Positions 11,389-22,337 are shown, numbered from the stretch's first letter. The stretch: 64,000 bases of DNA from Erinaceus europaeus (GCF_950295315.1 NC_080170.1:96438477-96502476), one strand, 5' to 3'. Made by a program: numbers and translations. The notes: a model not told the origin generated them from the letters alone.

Positions 11389-12599
11389 TATTATCTACTG
11401 TTGATTTTTTAGATAATTTGTTAAAGGCAAACTGGAAGTAGTCATTTCCTGTTGGTATAACTTAAAATCATTACCTGCAAGTATTATCAACTCTCATATG
11501 ACCCTCTGGTGTAAACTAAAAGCATGCTTTCATGAAAATAAAATCCACTACATAATAAACATTAATACCTTCATATCCAGTATAACCCTCACCTCTGAGA
11601 GAGAATGAGAATTCAAAAAAGACCAAGTAGTAATAATTTTGATTCTTTCCACTAATCACCTCCTGCTCTATTCTGAGAACATATTGGATACTCCTAAAAT
11701 CATTACTTACAAATATCATTTTTACTGAACTAAGCAGTTTAAGTCAAGCTGGAATAAGAAGGAGAAGATTGAACAATGCAAATGTACAGCCAGAGCTCAT
11801 CAAGGCTATAACTGAGACATCTGTGCTTGATTATAAGTACTCTAGAGACAAAGGGAAAATGAAATGATATCTTCTGACAGCAGCAGATGAATGGGAATTT
11901 CAATGGAGAAAAATATGTATGTACTTTGACATTGCTGAAGGTCTTCAATTGGGATTACTGTTTTGAAGTCTTTTATTTTCTGCTTCCTTATGACCTACAC
12001 TCCAGTCAAGATGGATTGCTGGGTGCTCATGTTTAAAAGTCAGAATTTTTCTATTTTCATTCTTTATTAATGCATACTATTTTCTCTGCTAGAAAATAGT
12101 ATGCATTATATTGCCATCTTTGCATCTAATAGCACTCATTAGAATTTTGCTAATCTATATTAATTATGCTAAACTAACTGCTGTAACAATCTGACCCCAA
12201 AAATATACTGTTGTTCAAGAATCAATTACTTATATATGTGACAGGACTAGTATGCAATTCACTGGATGAGTGGCCCTCTTATACACAATCCCTCAAAAGG
12301 TTGGGAACTCTTCCACATGTACTTTTCAAGTCACCCTGAACTGATTTTTATTTCTTACATGTAGAAGTTGAAAGAATATTCAGGACTTGAGGTTTCTGTA
12401 GGGCAGGCTTAAGGTGCAATCTCCACCACTACTGTTTCCATTGAATTAAATATAGGTAAATTGCAAAGAGAGACTGAAATGTACTTTTCATGTGAATCCA
12501 GGTAGATGAGAACATTGGTTTAGGTAAGCTTCTAACAATGTTTGTCATACCTATTTTCACAGTCCATCTTAAGAGGATCCTTCTCATATGAAGTTCTTC
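11389..12599. other. Unassigned sequence containing one hairpin
   Basis: No repeat family or exon recognised. The only structure that stands out is the perfect inverted repeat at 12068-12108, listed separately. Confidence 0.4.
12068..12108. repeat. Perfect 18-bp inverted repeat, 5-nt loop
   Basis: Left arm 12068-12085 begins taatgcatactattttct and the right arm 12091-12108 is its exact complement, separated by ctgct. No poly-T terminator or box elements follow. It could be a relic of a palindromic MITE or a local inverted duplication. Confidence 0.85.
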
Positions 12600-12836
12600 C
12601 TGACGCTTCTTAATTATAGTCAGATCTCCTTGAATTGATCTATTAAGTCACTCATTTCATTTTATTTGAGAAAAAAGTCTAACTTGTATTTTGTACTGAT
12701 TTTTGTCTTTCTTAATAGTATGCATGTCAACTCTTCTGAGGGCACAAAGTGGGTGTTAATCATCTTTGTGTCTCCTGGAGTAATAAGTGTTGTCTCTTCT
12801 GCACTATAGAGACACAATTAATATTTCAATTTGAAT
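12600..12836 (+). mobile_element. Probable ancient L2 3' end
   Basis: The order 'ctcttctgagggcacaaag', 'atctttgtgtctcctgg' and 'aatatttcaatttgaat' matches the remembered L2 3' end (gagggcagggac, tctttgtatccccagca, aataaatatttgttgaat). The copy is highly diverged; a profile search would be needed to confirm. Confidence 0.45.
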
Positions 12837-13381
12837 TTACCCTAGTTTAGTTAGAAAGAAATTCTAAAAAAGTTCTGTTCATCAAAATCTCGACTGGCAG
12901 CTTTACATAGTTATTTATTTAGTAGAACATTTTAAGTCTTAGCATACATTGTAATAAAGTCCTATTATGGAAAATTCATCCCTGGCATGAGTGAATGATG
13001 GCATATGTCTTACACATGAAAAAGAACAAAAATACTATTTATACATCCAACATACTGAAAATAATATAATGAAGATTCTTATAAATGACTGTGTTCCTCT
13101 CTATAATAAGGGTAAAACAATTCCCAATAACAAAAGGACGATTTTAGAATAAGTGGTAGATGTAGTTGAGCTACTTTATAAGGATGGGAATCATTACAGA
13201 AAGACAAAAGAGAAAGAAACAAATCCAGACAGTAAGTTTATATGCTACCATTGATTGCTTTCACATTTTTTTTTATTTTAAGAAGGTGGATGAGTTACAG
13301 AATTCATCTTGATGCTGTTAAATATTTAAATTAAAATTGTGGGAATAAATCCTGAAAATATATTCTTAAAAGAATGTGAAT

Positions 13382-13548
13382 TTGAGACTGCAAGATAGCT
13401 CCTTTGAATGGTATGCTAGCTTGATCATGAGCAGAACCCATGTTTGAGGGATGTTCTAATTATGTAGTTTCTGTCTCTCTAGCTTTTTTTTTTTTTAATC
13501 AGCCTGGAGTAGTGAAGCCTGAGGCAATTAAAAAAAATAAAAGGGAAT
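13382..13548 (+). mobile_element. Diverged SINE-F-like copy
   Basis: 'agactgcaagatagctcctttg' resembles the SINE-F head, followed by 'tgtttgaggg', a short CT body and T/A runs. A trace of a 3' module (agcctggagtagtg) follows. Confidence 0.4.
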
Positions 13549-13856
13549 AAGTGAGTTCAGCTGCATACTAATTAGGGGCTTTCTTAATAGTGACGAGGAA
13601 GCTGACTTACTCTCAATTCAGAAAGATTATTACCAGAATATACAACATGACTAATGAAGACACAATACTTCTCATTCTTTATTGGGAAGTTAATGAGTGT
13701 CAGGAAAGGATAATGCCCTGACTCAAAGCATGTGATAGCTTTGGCTCAAAGCTCACGTTTCCCTTGATTGATGTGATGTTAACCATTTTTTTAACCTGAT
13801 ACTGGTTGATGTAATGTAGTAAAGCTGTGAGGAATAGCAATAAAGAAGAAGGCTAG

Positions 13857-14067
13857 AGGGATGGGTGGTGGTACACTTGGTTGAGCACACAAGTTACAGT
13901 GCACAAGGACCCAGGTTAGAGCCCCCGGTCCTCACCTGCAGATGAGCTTTGAAAGTAGTGAAGAGGTGTTGCAGGTGTCTCTCTGTCTCTCTCCCTCTCT
14001 ATCTCCCTTACCCTCTCAATTTCTGTCTCTATCCAATAAATAAATAAATATAATAAATAAAAAAAAT
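13857..14067 (+). mobile_element. SINE-B, complete
   Basis: Full copy: head 'gggtggtggtacacttggttg', box B (ggttagagcccc), CT body and a long AATAAATAAATATAATAAAT tail. Flanks aagaaggctag (13846-13856) and aaagaggctag (14068-14078) form the duplication. Confidence 0.9.
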
Positions 14068-14604
14068 AAAGAGGCTAGCAAGAGGAAGCTAGCAAGTGGG
14101 AGCTGAGCTAGCATGCCCACAGCCTCTCCCTCACTCTGGTTCCCTGTACCTTTTCCTTTGTGTGCTTAGAACCTCACCTTTCCCAGACCATTTCCCCTCA
14201 GTCCATCATGGCAGCCCTTTGGCCTGACACTTGACCCCTTGCCAATGGGTTACAATAGAGTTGTTTACTCATGGGTATAATTTCTTAATCTCCCTCTGAT
14301 ACTTTCATCCCCCATTTAGGTCCTTTCCCTCCATGATGTACCAGGATCCTAAAGCTCATCCACATCCCACCAGTCCACCCTTCCCCAGGATCTTTTGATT
14401 TCCTGAAATACACCAAATACAATATATTCTCTCTTTGTATTTTCCCCTTCTGTATTTATTTCTTAAATTCCACCTATTAGTGAGACCATCCAGTAATTAT
14501 CCTTCTTATTTTGGCTAGCCTCACATAACATGATTTTCAAGCTCCATCCAAGATAAAGTGAAGGAGATTTTGTTTCATTTTTAAACAGCTGAATAATACT
14601 CCAC

Positions 14605-14638
<34 letters not shown>

Positions 14639-14645
14639 TGTGTGT
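14605..14645. repeat. (TG)n microsatellite
   Basis: About 20 TG units with one TA interruption. It arose at the spot where the reversed L1 reads 'ccattgtatata'. Confidence 0.95.
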
Positions 14646-14782
14646 ATACCACAACTTTCTTAACTGATCATCTATCATTGAACATTTGTATAGATGTATA
14701 CATATCTCTTTGATTAGGTAGATTGGCTTTCTTTGAAAAAATCCCTAGAAGAGGAATTTCTGGAAAAATACTTTATAGATAA

Positions 14783-14783
<1 letters not shown>

Positions 14784-14822
<39 letters not shown>
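14784..14822. repeat. (TA)n microsatellite
   Basis: Nearly pure TA tract, interrupted once by a G near its right end, inside the L1 fragment. Confidence 0.95.
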
Positions 14823-14888
14823 CAGAGTCTACAAGAGAAACTTTACTTTAATATGTCTGTAAGGTGATACGTAGGAAAATAACTTTAG

Positions 14889-14978
14889 GTGGTCCAGGAG
14901 GTGGCACTATGGATAAAGCACTGAATCCTCAAGCATGATGTACTGTTTTCAATCCCTGGCAGCACTTGAGGTGTCTGG

Positions 14979-15020
<42 letters not shown>

Positions 15021-15047
15021 TTCATGAATAAAATCTTGATTAAAAAT
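14889..15047 (+). mobile_element. SINE-C, complete
   Basis: Head 'tggtccaggaggtggcac tatggataaagca', box B (ttcaatccctggc), a pure CT tract of about 38 bases and tail 'aataaaatcttgattaaaa'. A perfect 13-bp duplication, aaaataactttag, lies at 14876-14888 and 15048-15060. Confidence 0.92.
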
Positions 15048-15109
15048 AAAATAACTTTAGTTCAATTTTTTTCTAGAGCTGTGCCTTACATATATGATTT
15101 AGCTCCTGA

Positions 15110-15283
15110 TCAACATATGTATTATCATTCAGAGACAGAGAGATGGAAGGAGGGAGGGAGGGAGAAACACTATAGTACTGGATCTTCCCCCAGGGTTAGG
15201 ACACTCCCATGTGAGGCCAGAACTTGGACCTGAACTTAGTAAGGCACTCACCCTACCTGGTCATCTAGCTCTCCAGCCCTCAT
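15110..15283 (-). mobile_element. Old tRNA-derived SINE, minus
   Basis: On plus it shows a GA-rich run (agagacagagagatggaagg) then 'gaggccagaacttggacctgaa' and a head ending 'gtcatctagctctccagccc'. Family is probably SINE-E or SINE-F. Confidence 0.55.
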
Positions 15284-16157
15284 TTTTTTTTTGTAAAAAA
15301 TATAAATAAAATGAATCATCAATGTATGGAGTAGAACAAATAAAAGGTCAGTTCAATAATATTGTATACTCTTTAAAAATCATCTACTCAAAGTGTTTGC
15401 CATATTAATACCTTGAATAAATCTTAAAAGGCATTCACCTTTTAAGGTGTACAGGAACATGAGATGAACTCTATACTATTGAAGCATTGTGTCTTAATTT
15501 TAAAATTAAAATTGTGTTGATTTATCGTGGTATATATTTTTTGGGATATAGCTTCACTTACCTATATGTGTGCAAGCCTCACTGTAAACATCAAAAAATT
15601 CTAGCCTATTCCCATTATCAGATAGGCCTTCTTTGCCCTTTATTTCCTTATTCCTTCATATCTACCTGTGAAAACCATCATGTCTTAACCAGAGTTTAAG
15701 AGTGATTTTTTTGTATGGTTTGTTCATCTGCTTTGTTGGTTTACAACTCACATATGAGAGAATCCATCTGCTAGTTGTCTATGACTTACTGATTTATTTT
15801 GCTTACCCAACTCACCTCCACCGATTCCATCTATATCATCACAAAAGAAAGCTCCATTTTAAAAATTACTGAACAGTAGACCATTGAAAACATATACCAC
15901 TTTTTTTTTTTTACCCTGTCATGTGTAGATGGGCATTTAGCTTCTTTTCATGGTGTTAGCTGTAAGAATGGTGTTGTGAACATAGGGGTGCATACATATT
16001 TCTAAGTTAGTATTTTCATATTCTTTGAATAAATATGTAGGAGTTGTGTTGCTGAGTCATAGTTTTTGTATTATCAGCACATTTATTTATTTATTTATTT
16101 ATTTAATCTATTTATATCTCTCATAGTTCAATTTCAGTTTTCTAAAGAAATCTCTCC

Positions 16158-16340
16158 TGGGGCCAGGTGGTTGAGCACCTGGTTAAGTGCACACTGGTCC
16201 CCACCTGCAGGTGGAAAACTTCATGAGTGGTGAGGCAGACCTGCAAATGTCTCTCTCTCTCTCCCTACTTATCTCCCCTCCCCTCCCAATTTATCTCTGT
16301 CTCTATCTAATAATAAATAAAAAGATTTTTTAAAAAATTT
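16158..16340 (+). mobile_element. SINE-B with internal head deletion
   Basis: The head (ggggccaggtggttgagcacc) runs directly into 'actggtccccacctgcagg', so the anticodon-like part and box B are missing. The copy would lack the internal pol III promoter. CT body and AATAAATAAA tail are present. Confidence 0.8.
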
Positions 16341-16758
16341 TCTCAATTCACTCTCCCACAAGCAGTAAGTATACAGAGGTTTCTTTTTCTCTGTATTTTC
16401 CCCATAACATGGTATTGTCACTATTTTTTAAGATTCTTATTCTGACAGGTGTGAAGTCTTTTTTTGTTATGGTTTTGATGTCCTTAATAGTAAGTGAAGC
16501 CAGACCTTTTCATGTTTCTACTATCCATCATATGTCTTCTTTCAAGAGCTGCCTTTTCAGATCTGCATATTCTTATTGTTTAGTTTGTTATTGTGTGTGA
16601 ATGTTTGTATATTACATATAACATAATATATATTATTTATAATCTATGCTATATGCCATATATAAAACTAATATATATACATATATATTTGTTCTTTGAT
16701 GTATGCTGTGAAAACATCTTCTGTCAGTCAATCAGTTTTTGTTTTTGTAAAGGTGTTT

Positions 16759-17090
16759 TGTTTTTTTTCTTGCCTCCAGGGTTATTGCTGGGGCTTGTTG
16801 CCTACACTAGAATCCATTGCTCCTGGAGACTATTTTTTCCCTTTTGTTGCCCTTGTTTATCTTTGTTGTTATTATTTCTTTCATTGTTGTTGGACATGAT
16901 AGAGAGAAATTGGGAGAGGAGGGGAAGACAGAGGTGGAGAAAAAGATAGATACCTGCAGACCTGCTTCACCGCCTATGAAGTGACCGCCCCTGCAGGTGG
17001 GGAGCCAGGGCCTCAAGTCAGGATCCCTGTGCTGGTCCTTGGGCTTCACACCATGTGAGCTTAACCTGCTGCACTACTGCATGGCCCCCA
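16759..17090 (-). mobile_element. SINE-A with 3' module
   Basis: Complete copy with a perfect 11-bp duplication, taaaggtgttt, at 16748-16758 and 17091-17101. It splits the old L1. Confidence 0.92.
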
Positions 17091-17270
17091 TAAAGGTGTT
17101 TATAGTATACAAAAGCTCTTCATTTTGATACAGTCATTTATTTATGTATTTATTTATTTTTGGTTCCTTTACTTTTTGAATCAAGTCCCCAAAGACAACT
17201 CTATAGTCAATGTCCATGTATGCATTAACTATGTTTTCTTCTACATATTTTTAGTTCCAAAAATTATATT

Positions 17271-17578
17271 AATTTTTTTTGCCTCCAGGTTTATTATTGG
17301 GACTCAGTGCATTCACTGGGCAAACGCTAGAAGAAGAAGAAGTGCATTCACTATGAATCCACTATTCCTGGTGGACATTTTTCCATTTTATTGGATAGGA
17401 CAGAGAGAAACTGAGAGGGGTAGAGGAGATAGGGAGAGAGAAAGCTAGACACCTGCAGACCTGTTTGAACAACTTGTGAAGGAACCCCCCCCCCACAGGT
17501 GGGGAGTCAGGGGCTCTAACCAAGATACTTGCTCTTTGTACTAAGTGTGCTTAACCCGTTAAATCACTGCCTGACCCC
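17271..17578 (-). mobile_element. SINE-A relative carrying a micro-insertion
   Basis: Head and 3' module are present but the (AAC)n tract is missing. Flanks caaaaattatatt (17258-17270) and caaaattatatt (17579-17590) are the duplication. A 23-bp foreign insertion lies in the 3' module (next entry). A nine-base C run occurs near 17488-17496. Confidence 0.88.
17318..17340 (+). mobile_element. 23-bp micro-insertion of a non-L1 LINE 3' end
   Basis: The inserted bases begin gggcaaacgctag and continue with AAG repeats. They equal the last bases of the reverse-transcriptase ORF and tail of the LINE copy at 38521-39563. The insert is bracketed by a perfect 12-bp duplication, agtgcattcact, at 17306-17317 and 17341-17352, and it interrupts the otherwise normal SINE 3' module. 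Only about four codons, the stop codon and the tail are present, so this is an extremely truncated retrotransposition product. A chance origin would have to produce both the tail match and the duplication. Confidence 0.85.
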
Positions 17579-17880
17579 CAAAATTATATTCAAACATTTA
17601 ATACATTTTGGTTTATTTTCTTCATATGATATTTAAAATGATCTAGCTTCTGTGACTTCCCATGTCTCCCAACGTCATCTGTTGAAGATTTCCTTTCCTT
17701 ATTATAATCTTTATTATGATTTTGACTTCTTTGTTGTAAATTGTCCATATGCATGTTTATTTCTGGGTTCTCGATTCCACACCATCACTTTCTCTGTTTT
17801 TGTTCCAATGCTAAATTTTTTGTTAGTTATTATCATTTCATCGTCTATAGTGAGGAAATGTGATGCCTCCATTTTTTTTC

Positions 17881-18096
17881 TCCTTTTAAATTATTTTATC
17901 TTTATTTATTGGATGGAGACAGACCAAATTCAAAAGGGAAGGAGGTTTTAGAGAGGGAGAAAGACAGAGAGACACTTGTAACACTGCTTCACCACTTGCA
18001 AAGCTTTCTCCCTGCAGGTAGGAACTGGGGACTCAAGCCTGGGTCCTTAAGCATTGAAACATGTATGCTCATCCAGGTGTGCCACCACCCGAACCC
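17881..18096 (-). mobile_element. SINE-B
   Basis: Complete minus-strand copy with flanks cctccatttttttt at 17866-17879 and 18097-18110 as target-site duplication. The head at the right ends in 'ccaccacccgaaccc'. Confidence 0.88.
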
Positions 18097-18495
18097 CCTC
18101 CATTTTTTTTCCTTCTCTTTTATGAGGATATGCTTGCTATTCGAGGTATTTTGTGATTCCTTCCACACAAACATCAGATTTGATCTATTTCCTAGAAAAA
18201 ACTATTAGTGAGATTTTGATACAGATTGCATTGAAATTATACTTCTTTAAGTAACATGACAATTTTAAAGATGTTTATACTTCCCTTCCATGAACATGAA
18301 ATATCTTTCCATTTCTTTGTGTTTTATAGTTTTCAAGGTATAGATCTTTCATCTCCTTTGATACATTTATTCTCAGGTAGTTTATCCTTTCTTGAGATTG
18401 TAAATGGGATTGTGTTCTTCATTTCATTTTCTTCTAATTCACTGTTTGCATCTTAGAAATGCAAGAGTATTTTGTGTATCATATTTTGTCTTATC

Positions 18496-18729
18496 CTTGA
18501 GAGCTTGTTTGGAGGTTCTAGCAGGGGAACGCAGCTACTCCTATACCCTAGACTGAAGACCAGTCTGTCTCTATTCCATCCGGGAAGGCCGTCCTCTTCG
18601 ACTGAGTGCACATGGACCAGTGAGGCAGTGAGGGAGGAAGGGGACACCCGCCTAGCAAGCCAGATCAGCGGAATCAACCCTGGCGATCAATGGGGCAACA
18701 GATATCGCAGCCAGATTGCCCTCACATCC
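18496..18729 (-). pseudogene. RN7SK: 7SK small nuclear RNA retropseudogene, tailless
   Basis: On the minus strand the segment begins GGATGTGAGGGCAATCTGG at 18729, the recognisable 7SK 5' end, and continues through the remembered 'CGCCAGGGTTGATTC', 'GGCGGGTGTCCCCTTCC' and 'CCCCTGCTAGAACCTCCAA' blocks to GAGAGCTT region at about 18496. That covers roughly the first 240 of about 331 bases, with a small internal deletion after 'catgtgcac'. The 3' third and the terminal U run are missing, and there is no A tail. A 14-bp duplication, ttttgtcttatcct, lies at 18484-18497 and 18733-18746. 7SK itself sequesters P-TEFb with HEXIM in the nucleus, but this truncated copy inside an old L1 is very unlikely to act. 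The high GC content stands out against its flanks. Confidence 0.92.
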
Positions 18730-19017
18730 AGTTTTTGTCTTATCCTAATTTATGGCATACATTTATTCTAGAAGTTTTGAGTGAAGCCTATGTATATAGT
18801 ATGCTTTCTATGATATGAATAACATTCAAATTTTCCTTCTTCAGTTTGGTATGTTTTTATATCTTCTGTACACCAATTGCTCTATCATTGTAATTGGCCT
18901 TATATATTTATGTAGTGGGCACATTAACTTTAATTTGGAAGTTCTGTTTTATTTGTTTTTAAGAGCTTTGATCACCTCCCTGGCTTGGAGGGCCACTATA
19001 AGTGTAAAAATTCCTGT

Positions 19018-19265
19018 TGGAGATCAGTGAGATATCTCACTGATAGATGTGCCTGCCCTGTCATGCACACAGCCAAGGTTCAAGCCATTGGCATAAATCA
19101 TGGGAGATAGATGGTACTTGGGGGAAAGCTTCAGTGCAGTGGTACCTCTCTCTTTCTCTCGGTCTTTGTTTACCTTCTATCAGTCTGTCTCTGTGTTTTT
19201 CTATCTGAAAAAGTTAACCCTGACTAGTAAAACTGATGTGTGAAGTCCCATCATGCATAAAGAAA
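19018..19265 (+). mobile_element. SINE-F copy
   Basis: Head 'agatcagtgagatatctcactgatag', degenerate box B (ggttcaagccattgg), 'ggggaaagcttcagtgcagtgg', CT body and 'ttctatctgaaaaagt'. Same plan as the copy at 6310. Confidence 0.6.
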
Positions 19266-19274
19266 AAAAAACAT

Positions 19275-19565
19275 ATTTTTTAGTCATTTTATTGGTTGCT
19301 TAATGGTTTATAGTACAGGTATTGACAGGGGGTACAATTTCTCATATTCTCCTAATAGTTAACATTCTCATTTTCAATTTAGGTCCCTTTCCAGCATCAC
19401 GCACTGTGACCCAATACCAGCCCCTAGTTCCTCTTCTTCCCCAGAGTCCTTCTCATTGGTGCAGCAAACTACATTCAGTCAGAGTTTTACTTTTTGTTCC
19501 CCTTTCTTTCTTTGTTTAAGTTCTTCCTATAAGTGAGATCATCCTATATTTGTGCTCTTTTTTTC
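19275..19565 (-). mobile_element. L1 3' end fragment (older lineage-specific type)
   Basis: Reversed 3' terminus 'cattttattggttgcttaatggtttatagt' followed by 'ggtccctttcc' and 'ttcttcctataagtgagatc', the same arrangement as other hedgehog-type L1 3' UTRs with the '...cccccaataaa' end. Confidence 0.6.
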
Positions 19566-19792
19566 AAAAGTTCTACTTGGTTTAAAATCCACTTTCCTGC
19601 TGCTCTCCTCTTTGCCTCAATTTTGGCTTCAGCACTGACCTCTCTAACACAATTCCATCAACACTACTGAATTTTAGCTACTCACCTAAAAAATGCAGTT
19701 ATGTTGATTGATCAGAGGTAGCCCAGTGGTAAGATAATATGAATTATCTGAGATTTCTCAGTAGATTTCTAGTTGTGTTTAAGGTCATTCTT

Positions 19793-20070
19793 TTAAATTT
19801 TATTTATAAAATGGAAATACTGACAAGATCAAAGGATAAGAGGGGTACAATCCCACACCATTCCTGCTACCAGAACTCCATATCCCATTCCCTCCCCTGA
19901 TAGTTTTCTTATTCTTTAACCCTCTAGGAGCATGGACAAAGGGTCATTATGGGGTGTAGATTGTGGAAGGTCTGGCTTCTTTAATTGCTTCCCCACTGAA
20001 CATGGGTGTTGACAGGTCGATTCATATTCCCAGCATATCTTGCTCCTTCCTTAGTGGGGAAGGCCATTTT
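19793..20070 (-). mobile_element. Young L1 3' UTR, strongly 5'-truncated
   Basis: Starts with the reversed 3' end (ttttatttataaaatggaaatactgacaag) and runs about 275 bp through 'gtgtagattgtggaaggtctgg' before stopping. Flanks aaggtcattcttt and aaggccatttttt may be a diverged duplication. Confidence 0.8.
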
Positions 20071-20074
20071 TTTT

Positions 20075-20680
20075 CTCTATCATGGCTTATGCTGTCATAT
20101 ATGATATAATAGAATCTGTTCTACTTTAAGCATAGAACAGATTTAAAATTTAAGAGTAGAATACTCACATACATTGTCAATTATATTATTACTTAGATTT
20201 GGATAAATTGCAGATCAGCATATGTATTTGAAATGTTAAGAACCCTTTTTAAGTCCCACAACATTAGCTTTGTAAAAATTCAAAAAGTTTTTTGAAGCAT
20301 GGAACCTACTGAGACTCTTACTATTGCATGTAAGAATTCCTGTAGACAAACGTTTTAAGGCTTCAGTGTTGAAAGTCTGTTAACCTCAGAATAGAAAGTT
20401 TATATTTGAGGGACATCATAAAGGTATGAATTATGTGAGATTTTATTTTCCTGCTATAATAAATGAAGAAAACTGTAGAAGAGGTCTTGGTAGACCTGCA
20501 AATATTTTTTGAGTCTATTAAGGGCCTAAAACATTCTCTCAGCTGATTATAGATATTGGGACCTGAAAACGGTCAGACTTGTGTCTCCTTTCCCAATATG
20601 TAGTGTGGAAAATTAGATTCAGAGTAATCCCATGGCCATGCTGAGTTCTGAATTATTATTCTAATAATAGATAAGAGTGG
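20075..20680. other. Unassigned intergenic sequence
   Basis: No repeat or gene recognised. Confidence 0.4.
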
Positions 20681-20686
20681 AGTCAC

Positions 20687-20897
20687 AGGCCCAGTACGGT
20701 GTACCTAGCTAAGTGCATGCATTGCTATGCACAAGGTCCTGGGTTCAAGCCCCTAAGTCCCAGAGCCTCTCTGGGAAAAAGCTTCACATGTGGTGAAGCA
20801 GTGCTGCAGCTGTCTCTCTGTCTCTCTCTCTTTCTCCCCTTCTCTAACTCACTTCCCTCTCAATTTCTCTGTGCTTTCAAATAAAATAAATACAACT
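20687..20897 (+). mobile_element. SINE-B-like copy
   Basis: Head 'ggcccagtacggtgtacctagctaag', box B (gggttcaagcccc), 'gtgaagcagtgctgcag', CT body and AAATAAAATAAATAC tail. A 12-base extra segment follows box B. Confidence 0.8.
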
Positions 20898-20899
20898 TT

Positions 20900-21235
20900 T
20901 CAATAATGCAGAGTCAAGGAATAGACCCAATTCAGATTCGGGGACACTTGTATATTGTAGTGTCTATTGATGTTAAAGTTTATAGTAATTCTTTAAAACA
21001 AGTGAACAATGCCAAATATATGTGGATATGCTAGGAAGCATAGACCTGTTTGCCAGATATGCCTTATCTTTATATGCCAATTAAAGTGGAATTGGTTACT
21101 TACAGGAGAGGCTAATACAGATTTTTTTTTAAAAAAATGGTAGGGAGTAATTTTCCCATGATGCCAAGGTAATCAATAAGCACACCTAGTCCTATTCATA
21201 ATACTTAGGTTTTATCAAGGAACACTTAAAAAGAG
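20900..21235. other. Unassigned intergenic sequence
   Basis: Nothing recognised. Confidence 0.4.
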
Positions 21236-21239
21236 AGAA

Positions 21240-21385
21240 GAGCTGGGAAGATAGCAAGTGGTTATGCAAAAGATTGATGTCTAAGGCTCTGAGGTCCCAG
21301 GTTGAAACCCCATTACCACCATAATAGTGCTTTGGTGTGTGTCTAGACTCTCTCATAAAAATAAAATATTAATTTAAAAAATAAT
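21240..21385 (+). mobile_element. SINE-E copy
   Basis: 'gctgggaagatagcaagtgg', 'tctaaggctctgaggtccc', box B (aggttgaaacccc) and 'accaccataatagtgctttgg' then an ATAAAAATAAAATA tail. The middle block recurs at 40829, 46007, 52067 and, reversed, 52570. Confidence 0.7.
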
Positions 21386-21526
21386 AAAAATACTACTGAG
21401 AATATCTATAAATGACTGAATAGTTATGTTCATACATCACCCAAATCTGCTAAATATATTCTTACAATATATTTGATTTGCATCTTTAAAAATTTGAAAA
21501 TATATGTTAACCTTTAAAGATACTCT

Positions 21527-22316
21527 TTTTTAAAAAAATTATTTATAAAAAGGAAACACTGACAAAACCATAAGATAAGAGGGGTACAACTCCACACAGT
21601 TCCCACCACCAAAACTCCGTATCCCATCCCCCTCCCCTGATAGATTTCCTATTCTTTTTTTTTAATTTATTTTTCTTTTTATTTTACTTTATTTTATTTT
21701 TTTGTCTCCAGGGTTATTACTGGGGCTTGGTGCCTGCACTACAAATCCACTGCTCCTGGAGGCTTTTTTTCCTTTTGTTGTCCTTGCTGTTTATCATTAT
21801 TATTGTTGTTGTTGTCATTTTTGGATAGGACAGAGAGAAATCAAGAGAGGAGGGGAAGACAGAGAAGGGGAGAGAAAGATAGACACCTGTAGACCTGTTT
21901 CTGTCTGTGAAGCAACCTCCCCCCTGCACATGGGGACCCAGGGGCTCAAACTCCTTAAGCTGGTCCTTGTGCTTTGCGCCATGTGTGTTTAACCTGCTGT
22001 GCTACCGCCCACCCCGAGCTTTCCTATTCTTTATCCCTCTGGGAGTATGGACCCAGGATCATTATAGGGTGCAGAAGGTGGAAGGTCTGGCTTCTGTAAT
22101 TGCTTCCCCGATGAATATGGGCATTGACAAGTCGATCCATAGTCCCAGCCTGTCTCTCTCTTTCCCTAATGGGGCAGGGCTATGGGAAAGCGGGACTCCA
22201 GGACATATTGGTGGGGTTGTCTTCCCAGGGAAGTCCGGTTGGCATCATGGTAGCATCTGGAACATGGTGGCTGAAAGAAGAGTTGACGTATAAAGCCAAA
22301 CAAACTGTTGATTAAT
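21527..22316 (-). mobile_element. Young L1 3' UTR with target duplication
   Basis: The element starts at the reversed A-tail (ttttaaaaaaattatttataaaaagg) and stops at 'gactgttgattaat'-type 3' UTR sequence, wholly non-coding. Flanks ctttaaagatactct (21512-21526) and ctttaaagatattct (22317-22331) are a 15-bp duplication with one mismatch. A SINE-A is inserted at 21659-22019. Confidence 0.9.
21659..22019 (-). mobile_element. SINE-A with 3' module inside L1 3' UTR
   Basis: Complete copy flanked by tttcctattcttt at 21645-21657 and 22020-22032, a duplication of the host L1 sequence. The head has a short deletion where 'cttgaaccgggat' would be (gctcaaactcctt), so its B box is damaged. Confidence 0.92.
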
Positions 22317-22337
22317 CTTTAAAGATATTCTAAGAGA

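Larger units (their letters stand above)
14205..14875 (-). mobile_element. Old L1 ORF2 end and 3' UTR fragment
   Basis: Reversed L1 ORF2 C-terminal region is visible at 14490-14780 (agctccatccaagataaagtg, cagctgaataatactccactg, ccctagaagagg), preceded by its 3' UTR. A TG microsatellite (14605-14645) and a TA run (14784-14822) have expanded inside the copy. Confidence 0.7.
15486..19010 (-). mobile_element. Old L1 (L1M), fragmented by later insertions
   Basis: Pieces of one or more reversed L1 ORF2 copies are visible at about 15486-16080, 16380-16745, 17102-17256, 17591-17865, 18112-18495 and 18732-19010. Recognisable blocks include the reversed 'ccatttctttgtgttttatagttttca' and 'gacaggtgtgaag' regions. 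The gaps are occupied by four SINEs and a 7SK retropseudogene, several with target-site duplications. Frames are destroyed. Confidence 0.7.

Noticed and set aside
12068..12108. Hairpin considered as a microRNA precursor
   Set aside because: The stem is only 18 bp with a 5-nt loop, too short for a Drosha substrate.
18472..18771. 99-codon frame over a GC-rich segment, considered as a possible exon
   Set aside because: The GC-rich stretch is antisense 7SK RNA sequence with target-site duplications.
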